This document shows, one piece after another, positions 23,556-30,312 of a stretch of DNA of 32,888 bases (its first letter is position 1; each line of letters opens with the position of its first letter). Below the pieces are notes generated by a model, which saw nothing but the letters and a program-made list of their open reading frames with translations, searched no databases and had not been told where the DNA came from. This DNA is from a bacterium (GTDB taxonomy: Bacteria > Bacillota > Clostridia > Oscillospirales > Oscillospiraceae). The position numbers and the translations under genes are program-made. The stretch is taken from the NCBI GenBank assembly GCA_029009095.1, contig JAQXJT010000021.1, forward strand, positions 1 to 32,888, in the 5' to 3' direction.

Positions 23556-24146
23556 TCACGCCGGCGTTTCGGGGATCTTCCGGTAGGACAGGGCCTTCCC
23601 CCCGTCCATCCGCAGTTCGTACCCCTCCCCGCCGGTGGGCTGCCACTCGTAGCGGCTTTTCCCCTCTTCGGGGAAGAGCTGCTGCATGATGGCGGCAATG
23701 GGGCCGCCGTGGCACACCGCCAGGGTGTCCTCCCCCCGCTCCGCCAGGGCGCAAAACCCCTCCAGCACCCGTGCGCGCATCTCCTGCCCGCTCTCTCCCC
23801 CCTCGGGGGCCGTCGTATCGCTCTGCTCCAGCCACCGCAGGAATGTCCCGTCCTTCTCCAACTGGTAGTAGGACTTCATCTCGTAGATGCCGAAGCTGAT
23901 CTCCCGGAGGCGCGGCTCCGTCTCGTGGGGCACCTCCCCGAAGAGCAGGCGCAGCGTCTCCTCCGTGCGGCGCAGTCCGCTGGTGACAACGCGGAAGCCG
24001 CTGATGTCCGGGTAGCCGCCCCGCTCCCGCTTCTCCTTCAGCGCCGCCGCCCCCGCCTCCGACAGCGGAAGGTCGGTCACGCCGCAGTAGAGAAACTGCT
24101 CGTTGGCGGAGGTGGCGCCATGGCGGATCAGGCAGATCGTATTCAT
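23556..24146 (-). CDS. cobC: Alpha-ribazole phosphatase (histidine phosphatase)
   Basis: 196 residues, histidine phosphatase superfamily. The N-terminus ICLIRHGATSANE carries the RHG phospho-acceptor motif and AVCHGGPIAAIM the second active-site His. In the cobamide pathway CobC removes the 5'-phosphate from alpha-ribazole phosphate or adenosylcobamide phosphate. The family also contains phosphoglycerate mutase-like enzymes, but the place at the end of a cobT-cobU-cobS operon makes CobC the best call. The start at 24146 overlaps the upstream stop (ATGA). Confidence 0.85.
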   Translation of the reverse strand: MNTICLIRHGATSANEQFLYCGVTDLPLSEAGAAALKEKRERGGYPDISGFRVVTSGLRRTEETLRLLFGEVPHETEPRLREISFGIYEMKSYYQLEKDGTFLRWLEQSDTTAPEGGESGQEMRARVLEGFCALAERGEDTLAVCHGGPIAAIMQQLFPEEGKSRYEWQPTGGEGYELRMDGGKALSYRKIPETPA

Positions 24147-24502
24147 CCCTTGATCCTCTTGTCCAGCCCGCAGAAGAGCCGCGTCACCGTCCGGGAACGG
24201 GAGGCCACCTGGGTAAGGGTGCGGCCGCACTGTTCCCGCCAAGCGCGCACCGTCTCGTCGATGGGCACCACGCCGCAGAAAATATCGTCGGCGATGACCA
24301 CCGCGTCCTCCCGGGTGGGGAGTTGGGGCGTCTCGCCCCGGCAGACGCAGCGGTACACATACTGTTCAAAATGGTAGAGGCAGCGCCGGGAGAAGTCCGC
24401 CTCCTCCGCGGCGCAATCGCAGACCTCCCCGTCCGTGACCGCGAGGGCGCGTTTGGCGTAGTCCAGCTTGCCCTGATAGGCGCCGCCGATGACCAGATCC
24501 AT
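24143..24502 (-). CDS. Reduced CobU-like protein
   Basis: 119 residues, about two thirds the length of CobU. It begins MDLVIGGAYQGKLDYAKRAL, which resembles the CobU P-loop but has Leu where the Ser/Thr after the Lys should be. The C-terminal part GVVPIDETVRAWREQCGRT and VTRLFCGL matches the CobU C-terminal pattern (GIVP, R-x-x-R-D/E, GR, then V-x5-G). The middle, including the guanylated-His region and the LDCLT block, is missing or unrecognisable. It lies 17 bp after cobS and overlaps cobC (ATGA). It might be a degenerate copy, a regulator or a partner of the second CobU in this operon. Confidence 0.65.
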   Translation of the reverse strand: MDLVIGGAYQGKLDYAKRALAVTDGEVCDCAAEEADFSRRCLYHFEQYVYRCVCRGETPQLPTREDAVVIADDIFCGVVPIDETVRAWREQCGRTLTQVASRSRTVTRLFCGLDKRIKG

Positions 24503-24519
24503 AGATTATCCTCCTTGTC

Positions 24520-25254
24520 TCACAGCACCGCCAGCGCCAGCACGCCGCAGAGCTCGCCCACGGTGATGGCACTGCCGGAAATATCTCCGCTCATTCCCTG
24601 CAGATCGCGGCGCAGATAAAAGATCGTGGCCCACGCGCCCAGCGCCGAGGCAGCCACGCTCCACCCGCTCACGCCCTGCATCCATACGCCCGCCGCCGCC
24701 AGCAGCAGCATCTCCCCCACCGCGATCCACTTGTGGAAGGGCTTGACGCTCTCGGGCATTCTGGCGTAGCCGCTGGTGGGCATGGGCGCAAACGAGAGTA
24801 CCGCCGCCGCCGAGCAGGAGCGGACGCAGGCGGGGATCAGCAGCAGGCACAGCTCCTTCCCCGTCCAGTCCATGCCCGCGAAGAGGGCGAAGGAGAAGAG
24901 GAGCCAGAGGGCGAAGGAGATCACCGCAAAGGAACCCACATGGGAGTCCTTGAGGATCTTCCGCCTTGTCTCCAGATCCCGCCGGGAGAGGACGGCGTCG
25001 CTGCAGTCCATATAGCCGTCCAGATGGATAAAGCCCGAGAGCAGGGAGGGCAGCACCGCCAGCAGGGCGGCGGAGAAGAGTTTCATTTTTCGCATCGTCC
25101 CCAATCCCCAGGCGGCCCCGGCCCAGATCCCGCCGATCATCAGCCCGATCAGCGGCAGGCAGAGCAGCATCCCGGGATAGCCGTCGCTGTCCCATTTCTT
25201 CACCGGGCAGGGGATGGCGCAGAACATACCCCAGGCCATGAAAAACGGCGTCAC
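24520..25254 (-). CDS. cobS: Adenosylcobinamide-GDP ribazoletransferase
   Basis: A 244-residue integral membrane enzyme joining adenosylcobinamide-GDP with alpha-ribazole or its phosphate, the last joining step of cobamide assembly. About six hydrophobic helices; the hallmark motif is HLDGYMDCSDAV followed by RKILKDSHVGSFAV, with the Asp residues that bind metal and GDP-phosphate. FAPMPTSGYARM is also typical. The start is GTG at 25254, overlapping the cobU stop (GTGA), with AAGGGGG about 10 nt upstream; longer frames lack a ribosome site. Confidence 0.92.
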   Translation of the reverse strand: MTPFFMAWGMFCAIPCPVKKWDSDGYPGMLLCLPLIGLMIGGIWAGAAWGLGTMRKMKLFSAALLAVLPSLLSGFIHLDGYMDCSDAVLSRRDLETRRKILKDSHVGSFAVISFALWLLFSFALFAGMDWTGKELCLLLIPACVRSCSAAAVLSFAPMPTSGYARMPESVKPFHKWIAVGEMLLLAAAGVWMQGVSGWSVAASALGAWATIFYLRRDLQGMSGDISGSAITVGELCGVLALAVL

Positions 25255-25787
25255 AGCGGCATCACCCCCTTGTAGAGGATGGGCGTGGCCAGGTTGATCT
25301 CCACCACCGTGTCGCAGCACCGGGCCAGCGCCGCGTCGCACCGGGCCAGTCCCGCCCGGTAGATCTCGGTGAACTCGTCGTACATCCCGGTGTCCGCGAA
25401 GATAAAGTCGCTGACAAAGACGATGCTGCCCACGCTGTCCGCCAGTTCACAGAGCTCCTCCGCCACCCGCTCCGCGGCGTGGGGGTCGAACTCCCCGTCC
25501 CGGAACATCTCGTTGGTGAGCAGCGCCGTGACGCTGTCCAGGAGGAAGGATCCCTTCGCGTCCACGCCCCGGACGGCGTCGGTGATATGCACGCCGCACT
25601 CGATGGTGGCGAAGCCCTTCCCCGCCCGGGAGGCCACATGGCGCCGGATTCGCTCCCGATCCTCCTCATCATGGGGGATCATGGTGGCCAGATAGTACAG
25701 CGGCCCCTCTCCTGCCAGGACCCGGGCGCAGTCCTCGGCCAGAGAGGATTTTCCGTTCTTGCAGCCGCCGGAAAAGAACATTTTCAT
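25251..25787 (-). CDS. cobU: Adenosylcobinamide kinase/guanylyltransferase
   Basis: 178 residues. CobU phosphorylates adenosylcobinamide and then adds GMP through a guanylyl-enzyme. The P-loop FFSGGCKNGKSSLAE is intact, RIRRHVASRAGKGFATIE corresponds to the R-I-x2-H region with the His that accepts GMP, and DSVTALLTNEMF matches the CobU LDCLTLWLSN block. The C-terminal region lacks the usual N-E-V-G and G-I-V-P elements (it reads SDFIFADTGMYDEF), which instead occur in part in the reduced CobU-like gene two positions downstream. Overlaps cobT (ATGA) and cobS (GTGA). Confidence 0.85.
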   Translation of the reverse strand: MKMFFSGGCKNGKSSLAEDCARVLAGEGPLYYLATMIPHDEEDRERIRRHVASRAGKGFATIECGVHITDAVRGVDAKGSFLLDSVTALLTNEMFRDGEFDPHAAERVAEELCELADSVGSIVFVSDFIFADTGMYDEFTEIYRAGLARCDAALARCCDTVVEINLATPILYKGVMPL

Positions 25788-26878
25788 ACGCTGAAGCTGT
25801 CCTTCGCCCGGATCTCGTCGAGATATCCGTCGTCGATGTTGGCCTCTTCGCCAAAAGACGCCATGCCGTTCATCATGGCGCAGGCCGCCTCCATGACCTC
25901 GAAGGCGATGGGGCAGCCGCTGCCCTCGCCCAGGCGCATCCCCAGCAGCAGCCAGGGCTCCAGCCCCAGCTCCCTGGCCGCGGCCATGTAGCCCACCTCG
26001 AAGGAGGCGTGGGAGGGGAACATGTACTCTTTGGCCGTGGGGCAGAGCCGGGCCGCGCAGAGCGCCGCCACGATGGAGATAAACCCGTCGATGACCACAG
26101 GGATGCGCTCCCGGGCCGCGCCCAGGAACACGCCGCACATGGCGCAGATATCCAGTCCGCCCACCTTGCTCAGCACATCGATCACATCGTCCCTGTCAGG
26201 CTTGTGCAGCTCGATGGCGTGGGAGATCACTTCCTTTTTCCTGGCGAAGGCCTCGTCGGTGAGTCCGCCGCCCCGGCCGGTGACCTGCTCCACGGACAAT
26301 CCCGTGAGCACGCAGAGCACCGCGGAGGAGGTGGAAGTGTTGCCAATGCCCATCTCGCCCACGCCCAGCACGTCCACGCCGTCCTTTTTTGCCGCCTCGG
26401 CCTGCTCCACGCCCACCAGGATGGCCCGCAGCGCCTGCTCCCGGGTCATGGCGGGCTCCCGGTAGAAGTTTTTTGTGCCGGGGGCGATCTTGCGATTGAC
26501 GATCTCGTCGCACTCGTACTCGTCGGCGATGCCCACATCCACCACCGTCACCTCGTTGCCGAAGTGCCTGGCGATGGAAGACATGCCGGTGAGACGGCGG
26601 GTCATGTTCACGGACTGGGTGGCCGTGACGCTCCGGGGCGTGGCACTGACGCCCTCCTCAATGACGCCGTTATCGGCGGAGAGCACCACGATGCGCTTTT
26701 TCTCCAGCGTGTTCTTCACCTTGCCGGTGATACCCGCCAGACGGATGGAGATGTCCTCCAGTCGCCCCAGACTTCCGGGAGGCTTGGCAAGCCCCGCCTG
26801 ACGCCGGGTAGCCTCCTCCACGGCGGCCGCATCCAGCGAGCGGATCTCTCCGATCACCTTTTTCAGCTCGTTTTCCAT
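25784..26878 (-). CDS. cobT: Nicotinate-nucleotide:base phosphoribosyltransferase
   Basis: 364 residues. CobT activates the lower-ligand base (such as 5,6-dimethylbenzimidazole or an alternative purine or phenolic base) to its alpha-ribotide using nicotinate mononucleotide. Motifs are AKPPGSLGRLE at the N-terminus, LSADNGVIEEGVS, GEMGIGNTSTSSAV in the central fold and GMRLGEGSGCPIAFE near the C-terminus, with the catalytic Glu. AGGAGG lies 6 nt before the ATG at 26878. Overlaps cobU. No bluB or bza genes for base synthesis are in the window, so the base may be scavenged. Confidence 0.95.
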   Translation of the reverse strand: MENELKKVIGEIRSLDAAAVEEATRRQAGLAKPPGSLGRLEDISIRLAGITGKVKNTLEKKRIVVLSADNGVIEEGVSATPRSVTATQSVNMTRRLTGMSSIARHFGNEVTVVDVGIADEYECDEIVNRKIAPGTKNFYREPAMTREQALRAILVGVEQAEAAKKDGVDVLGVGEMGIGNTSTSSAVLCVLTGLSVEQVTGRGGGLTDEAFARKKEVISHAIELHKPDRDDVIDVLSKVGGLDICAMCGVFLGAARERIPVVIDGFISIVAALCAARLCPTAKEYMFPSHASFEVGYMAAARELGLEPWLLLGMRLGEGSGCPIAFEVMEAACAMMNGMASFGEEANIDDGYLDEIRAKDSFSV

Positions 26879-26892
26879 GTCTTTCCTCCTGT

Positions 26893-27720
26893 TTATGAGG
26901 CCTGAGCCCCCGTAAATCCTTTTTCTTTCAGCCACGCGGCGCAGCGCTCCGCCTCCATGCACTCCACGGTGAAGCTGGCCCCGGGGCAGAGTTCCGCGGC
27001 GCGGCGGAGCAGCGCCTCCATGTCCATGCTCCCCTTGTCCAGCGGGTCGTGGGTGTCCCGGAGACCGGCGTTGTTGTGGATATGGAAGTGCGAGATGGCC
27101 GGAGCGCAGCGCTCCAGCCAGGCAAAGACGGTCTCCGCCCCCGCTCCGCGCTGCCCGGCGGTCACCCGGGCGTGGCCCACGTCGAAGGTCAGCCGGAGCC
27201 GGGGACTGTCCACCTGCTCCACCACTTCCAGCAGAGCGTCAGGCTCCGTCTCCATGACATTCTCCAGACACACGACCATGTCGCCGGGGTGCTTTTCCAG
27301 AAATTCCCGCCAGAAGCTCACGCTCCTGGCCACGAACCACACCGGGTGGTAGACGTTGGGCACATAGCCCGAGTGCACCACCAGCTTCTTCGCCCCGTAG
27401 CCCTGCGCGATGGCGTAGCACTGCTCGTAGCGCAGCGTGGTCACTTCCATGACCCGTCTGTCGATGGAACAGGGACTCAGCTCGTTGTACGGGGCGTGGA
27501 CGATCAGATCGGAAAAGCCCTGGATCTTCCCCCGGACGGTTTTGTCCGTGCGGGCAAAGTCACGGTCCAGATTGTCCGGGAGGCAGAACTCCGCCAGCTC
27601 CAGCCCCAGACCGTACCGCTTCGCCACCGGGGCGGTGTAAGGGCGGTCATAGGTGGTGACAGGCTCGTCCCCGCTCTCGTCCATGAGAATGTCCGCCATG
27701 GTGGACAGGTAAAACCGCAT
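26893..27720 (-). CDS. cbiR: CbiR-like cobamide-remodelling hydrolase (AP endonuclease 2 TIM-barrel family)
   Basis: 275 residues, xylose isomerase-like/AP endonuclease 2 TIM barrel. Likely metal ligands lie in VHAPYNE, VVHSGYV, CLENVMETEP, LTFDVGHA, HFHIHNNAG and VECME, the usual His/Glu/Asp series of the fold. CbiR, described in Akkermansia, belongs to this superfamily and cuts the nucleotide loop of cobamides so they can be rebuilt with another lower ligand. The position directly before cobT-cobU-cobS-cobC, 14 bp upstream of cobT, supports that call over a generic sugar-phosphate isomerase. The start at 27720 has GAGGAG upstream. The assignment rests on fold plus context, not on a CbiR-specific motif I can verify. 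Confidence 0.65.
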   Translation of the reverse strand: MRFYLSTMADILMDESGDEPVTTYDRPYTAPVAKRYGLGLELAEFCLPDNLDRDFARTDKTVRGKIQGFSDLIVHAPYNELSPCSIDRRVMEVTTLRYEQCYAIAQGYGAKKLVVHSGYVPNVYHPVWFVARSVSFWREFLEKHPGDMVVCLENVMETEPDALLEVVEQVDSPRLRLTFDVGHARVTAGQRGAGAETVFAWLERCAPAISHFHIHNNAGLRDTHDPLDKGSMDMEALLRRAAELCPGASFTVECMEAERCAAWLKEKGFTGAQAS

Positions 27721-27731
27721 CGTCTCTCTCC

Positions 27732-28772
27732 TCACTCTTTTCTTCCCCGGCGGGACAGCACCAGGCACACCAGCAGCACCGCCACCGCCCCGGCGAACAC
27801 CGGGAGCAGCCAGACCGTCCTGCCTCCCCCGCTCTCCGGTGCCAACGCGGGTTCGTCGAAGAGATAGAGACTCCCCCCGCCCCGCTGCTGCCGCTCGTAA
27901 GCGGTCATGGCGCAGAACACCTCCACGGTGGCGAGACCGTTGCTCTCCCCGTCGAGGAAGTGGGCGTAGGAGCCGTCGCTCTGCCGGAAGAGGGCGAGCG
28001 CGTCCAGCATGGTGTGTCCGTTCTTGATAAAGCGCTCGTCGCTGAATGCGTCCAGATCCAGAGCCGCCAGAGCGATCACCACCTGGGCGATGCTCTCGGG
28101 GCACTCCACCCCGTAGCTGGCAAAGCCGCCGTCGTCACACTGCCGCGCCGAGAGGAATTCCAGCGCCCGCCCGATGGCCCCGGCGACCTCCGCCTCGTCC
28201 CGTCCGGGGGCGAGAGCCTGCACGACCATGGCCGTCACATCCGTGTCGCCGTGCTCGCCGCTGACGGCCCAACCCCCGTCCGGGAGCTGGAGAGAAAGGA
28301 GGGTGGAGACGATCTCCGCCCGCTCCGGCACGGTCGCCGCGCCGTTGTTGGCCAGGTGTAGTCCGTAGACCCAGCTCATGATGCCCAGCTCCCCGGCGCT
28401 GCTCTCCGCCACCTGCCGCACATAGCCGCCGCCTCCGCCGCAGGCCAGGAACATCAGCGCGTTCTTCTGCCGGGCCGTGGCGCTGCGCTCCTCTTTCCCG
28501 CTCACATACTTTTCCAGCGCAGCCACATAGTGGGAGAAGTCGTAGCTCTCCCCGCTCTGCACCAGGCCGAGAATATACCACTCCGCCCCGGCTCCGGCGC
28601 TCTCCGCGAGAGTGCTGTCCAGCCAGGACTGCACGTCCTTTTTCCCGGTATTCTGTAAGTTCCACTGGAGGATTTCCCGGGAGATCTCCTCCGGGGCCGC
28701 CGCGTACACCGGCACAGGCCACGCCGCCATCAGCAGCGAGAGCAGCAGGAACACCGCCGTCAGCTTTTTCAT
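27732..28772 (-). CDS. Surface alpha/alpha-barrel protein resembling the transcobalamin/intrinsic factor alpha domain
   Basis: 346 residues. A cleavable signal peptide (MKKLTAVFLLLSLLMAAWPV, cut near VYA-AA), an all-helical domain with prenyltransferase/squalene-cyclase-type repeats (LPDGGWAVSGEHGDTDVTA, then CDDGGFASYGVECPESIAQ) and a C-terminal transmembrane anchor (WLLPVFAGAVAVLLVCLVL) ending in RRGRKE. Animal intrinsic factor and transcobalamin bind cobalamin between an alpha6/alpha6 barrel of this repeat type and a beta domain. The next gene upstream encodes a DUF4430-like lipoprotein that fits the beta domain. No terpenoid-cyclase catalytic DxDD is seen. A role in corrinoid capture at the cell surface is inference from fold and operon. 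Confidence 0.75.
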   Translation of the reverse strand: MKKLTAVFLLLSLLMAAWPVPVYAAAPEEISREILQWNLQNTGKKDVQSWLDSTLAESAGAGAEWYILGLVQSGESYDFSHYVAALEKYVSGKEERSATARQKNALMFLACGGGGGYVRQVAESSAGELGIMSWVYGLHLANNGAATVPERAEIVSTLLSLQLPDGGWAVSGEHGDTDVTAMVVQALAPGRDEAEVAGAIGRALEFLSARQCDDGGFASYGVECPESIAQVVIALAALDLDAFSDERFIKNGHTMLDALALFRQSDGSYAHFLDGESNGLATVEVFCAMTAYERQQRGGGSLYLFDEPALAPESGGGRTVWLLPVFAGAVAVLLVCLVLSRRGRKE

Positions 28773-28820
28773 GGTCGCTCCTCTCTGCCTCCGCTCAGGG
28801 GGAGGCTCCGGGGAAAATGT

Positions 28821-28850
28821 CTCTCCGCGGGGCGGCTGCCCCGCGGAGAG
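28821..28850. other. Strong hairpin between the two surface-protein genes
   Basis: A perfect 13-bp stem (28821-28833 with 28838-28850) with a GGCT loop. On the minus strand, the direction of both flanking genes, it is followed by ACATTTTCC, so it could act as a partial terminator or message stabiliser. A better T-run lies on the plus strand, where no gene ends. Confidence 0.65.
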
Positions 28851-28878
28851 GGGTCTTTTTTGCGATGGGCGGGAACGA

Positions 28879-29568
28879 TCACTCTACGGTGACCACGCAC
28901 ACGGCGGGCACCAGCACCCGGTCCGCGGCGGTGCAGCTCACCACATACTCGCCCTTGTCGGTAAAGGTCAGCACGGCGCTGCCGTCCTCGCCGGTGCTCA
29001 CCCCGGCGCTCTCGCCGTTCACGGTCAGCTCGGCATCCGCGCAGGGCTGCTCCACCATGTTCCAGTTTTCGTCATAGGCGATCATTTTCAGCTCCACCCT
29101 GACCTCCTCGCCGGCCTTGGCGGCGGCGCGGTGGGCGGTGAAGTAAGTATAGGTGTCGCTCCAGCTGGTCAGATCCGTAAAGCTGTAGACGTAGAGCGCG
29201 TCCCCGGCCTTCACGGTGTCGGTGGGCAGCGCGGAGACGTCGTTCAGGCAGTAGCCGTAGCTGCCGCCGTTCTCTACGCCCCAGAGCTTGGTGATGGTCA
29301 TGCCGTACTCGCCCTCCTCGGAGGCGTAGCCCTTGGCCGCGCCGCCCTCATAGAAGGCGTCGTGGGCCGCGGCGATGACGGCGTCGATGCTCACGCTGCC
29401 GTCTCCATCCTCGTCGGGCACCGCCACGCTCTGATAGGCCACGGCCAGCTTGCCCTCGTCGGACACGGCCACCTCCACGCTCACGGTGGGAACTTCTTTC
29501 TTGGCGCCGCAGCCCAGCAGGCTCAGGCACAGCAGCGCCGCGAGAGCAAGGGAAACGATCTTCTTCAT
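28879..29568 (-). CDS. DUF4430-type lipoprotein resembling the transcobalamin beta domain
   Basis: 229 residues. Type II signal with lipobox LLGC, lipidated Cys at residue 20. Residues ~28-140 look like DUF4430, the fold of the C-terminal beta domain of intrinsic factor/transcobalamin: MTITKLWGVENGGSYGYCLN followed by VKAGDALYVYSFTDLTSW. The last ~75 residues form an Ig-like module (ADAELTVNGESAGVSTGEDG, then GEYVVSC). First gene of the cobamide operon; AGGAGG sets the start at 29568. Probably binds a corrinoid outside the membrane alone or with the alpha-domain protein encoded next. DUF4430 also occurs in adhesins, so ligand identity is inference. Confidence 0.75.
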   Translation of the reverse strand: MKKIVSLALAALLCLSLLGCGAKKEVPTVSVEVAVSDEGKLAVAYQSVAVPDEDGDGSVSIDAVIAAAHDAFYEGGAAKGYASEEGEYGMTITKLWGVENGGSYGYCLNDVSALPTDTVKAGDALYVYSFTDLTSWSDTYTYFTAHRAAAKAGEEVRVELKMIAYDENWNMVEQPCADAELTVNGESAGVSTGEDGSAVLTFTDKGEYVVSCTAADRVLVPAVCVVTVE

Positions 29569-29602
29569 GGTACATTCCTCCTAAATAGTCTGTTGCACAT
29601 GG

Positions 29603-29632
29603 AAAAAGCCCGCGGAATACGACTCCGCAGGC
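29603..29632 (-). terminator. Leader terminator before the cobamide operon
   Basis: On the minus strand a 9-nt arm (29632-29624) pairs with 29616-29608, with one mismatch, and is followed by TTTTT (29607-29603). It lies between promoter and first gene, so it should act as an attenuator. Confidence 0.75.
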
Positions 29633-29805
29633 AGTACAACCTGATGTCAGGGCAGTATGCTTCCCGGGATCGGCAGAAAACATCCCGCTGTCCTCACGTT
29701 CCTGACCTGTCTCCCTCTGCGGGGAGCCTCCCAGTGACCTTCTCGTGGGTTCCTGCCCCTTTCCGTGTTCCGTTCTTCACGGCAAGACAGCGGCGCAATA
29801 TTTTT
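29633..29805 (-). promoter_or_regulatory. Structured 5' leader, candidate cobamide-sensing riboswitch
   Basis: About 170 nt of GC-rich leader between the promoter and the leader terminator. An 8-bp stem (29786-29793 with 29685-29692) encloses about 93 nt with further hairpins, including a 5-bp GC-rich stem-loop near 29720-29740. Near the 3' end, GGGAAG is followed 14 nt later by TCAGG-5 nt-CTGCCT, similar to the B12 box (TCAGG-4 nt-CTGCC). The upstream GGTG-to-CCCGC core of the classical cobalamin riboswitch is not recognisable. So the riboswitch is supported by operon content and attenuator layout, but the class is not proven. Confidence 0.45.
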
Positions 29806-29811
29806 TTACCT

Positions 29812-29840
29812 ATCATAGCACGCCGCCCGCCGGATTTCAA
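29812..29840 (-). promoter_or_regulatory. Sigma-A promoter of the cobamide operon
   Basis: On the minus strand TTGAAA (29835-29840), a 17-bp spacer and TATGAT (29812-29817). The predicted leader is about 235 nt. Confidence 0.8.
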
Positions 29841-29900
29841 TAGCGGGGGAAGAAAAAAGGGGCAGTGCGAAAAAAATTTGAAAAAAACGCAAAACAGGGG

Positions 29901-29929
29901 TTGACAGATGGGCGAAAATCTTGTATTAT
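29901..29929 (+). promoter_or_regulatory. Sigma-A promoter of the tRNA operon
   Basis: Perfect TTGACA (29901-29906), a 17-bp spacer and TATTAT (29924-29929), 15 bp before tRNA-Asp. Confidence 0.9.
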
Positions 29930-29943
29930 GCAAAAGCACTTGA

Positions 29944-30020
29944 GGCCGGGTGGTGCAGTCGGTTAGCACGCCAGCCTGTCACGCTGGAGGTCGAGGGTTC
30001 AAGTCCCTTCCCGGTCGCCA
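29944..30020 (+). tRNA. tRNA-Asp (GTC)
   Basis: 77 nt with CCA encoded. The 7-bp acceptor stem GGCCGGG pairs with CCCGGTC (one G-U). The anticodon stem CCAGC/GCTGG encloses loop CTGTCAC with anticodon GTC at 29978-29980. The T-arm GAGGGTTCAAGTCCCTT is standard. Confidence 0.97.
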
Positions 30021-30044
30021 CTTGCCCCTTTCTTAAGGGGCAAG
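30021..30044 (+). other. Hairpin between the two tRNAs
   Basis: A perfect 10-bp stem (30021-30030 with 30035-30044) with TCTT loop, followed by only three Ts. More likely a processing spacer or leaky terminator than a full stop. Confidence 0.6.
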
Positions 30045-30047
30045 TTT

Positions 30048-30123
<76 letters not shown>

Positions 30124-30124
30124 G

Positions 30125-30156
30125 AAAAAGCCACGACATTTGTCGTGGCTTTTTTT
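30125..30156 (+). terminator. Terminator of the tRNA operon
   Basis: An 8-bp stem (30130-30137 with 30142-30149), extendable by A-T pairs, followed by seven Ts. Confidence 0.92.
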
Positions 30157-30263
30157 GCGTCTGTAGCCGCAAAACCACCGCACCATCTCGGTCATATGCG
30201 CCCCGTCGCTCACGGTCAGGATATTGCCGTTATTGTCGTAGGTGTAGGCGAAAGCATAGAGGG
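30157..30263 (-). pseudogene. Decayed Rhs YD-repeat fragment
   Basis: Read on the minus strand this stretch encodes YAFAYTYDNNGNILTVSDG, a clear YD repeat of the Rhs core (Y-x-YD-x2-GN), then MTEMVRWFCG. It has no start and runs into the tRNA terminator, so it is a leftover piece of an Rhs gene whose tail region occupies the following 2.6 kb. Confidence 0.7.
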
Positions 30264-30279
30264 CGCAGCATTTGACATT

Positions 30280-30306
30280 GTGCCGGAGGGAAAAACCCTC
30301 CGGTAC
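30280..30306. other. Hairpin after the immunity-like gene
   Basis: CCGGAGGG (30283-30290) pairs with CCCTCCGG (30296-30303) around a 5-nt loop, just downstream of the immunity-like gene. It lacks a T-run on the minus strand. GTACCGGAGGG-like words recur in the cassette region. Confidence 0.5.
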
Positions 30307-30312
30307 ATTTTG

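Noticed and set aside
27732-28772. Terpene or squalene-hopene cyclase
   Set aside because: No DxDD catalytic motif, too short, and it has a signal peptide and membrane anchor; the repeats fit the non-catalytic transcobalamin-type barrel better.
29633-29805. Canonical cobalamin riboswitch, SRP RNA or T-box in the operon leader
   Set aside because: The cobalamin 5' core, the SRP GGAA tetraloop region and the T-box sequence are all absent or too weak; kept only as an unclassified leader.
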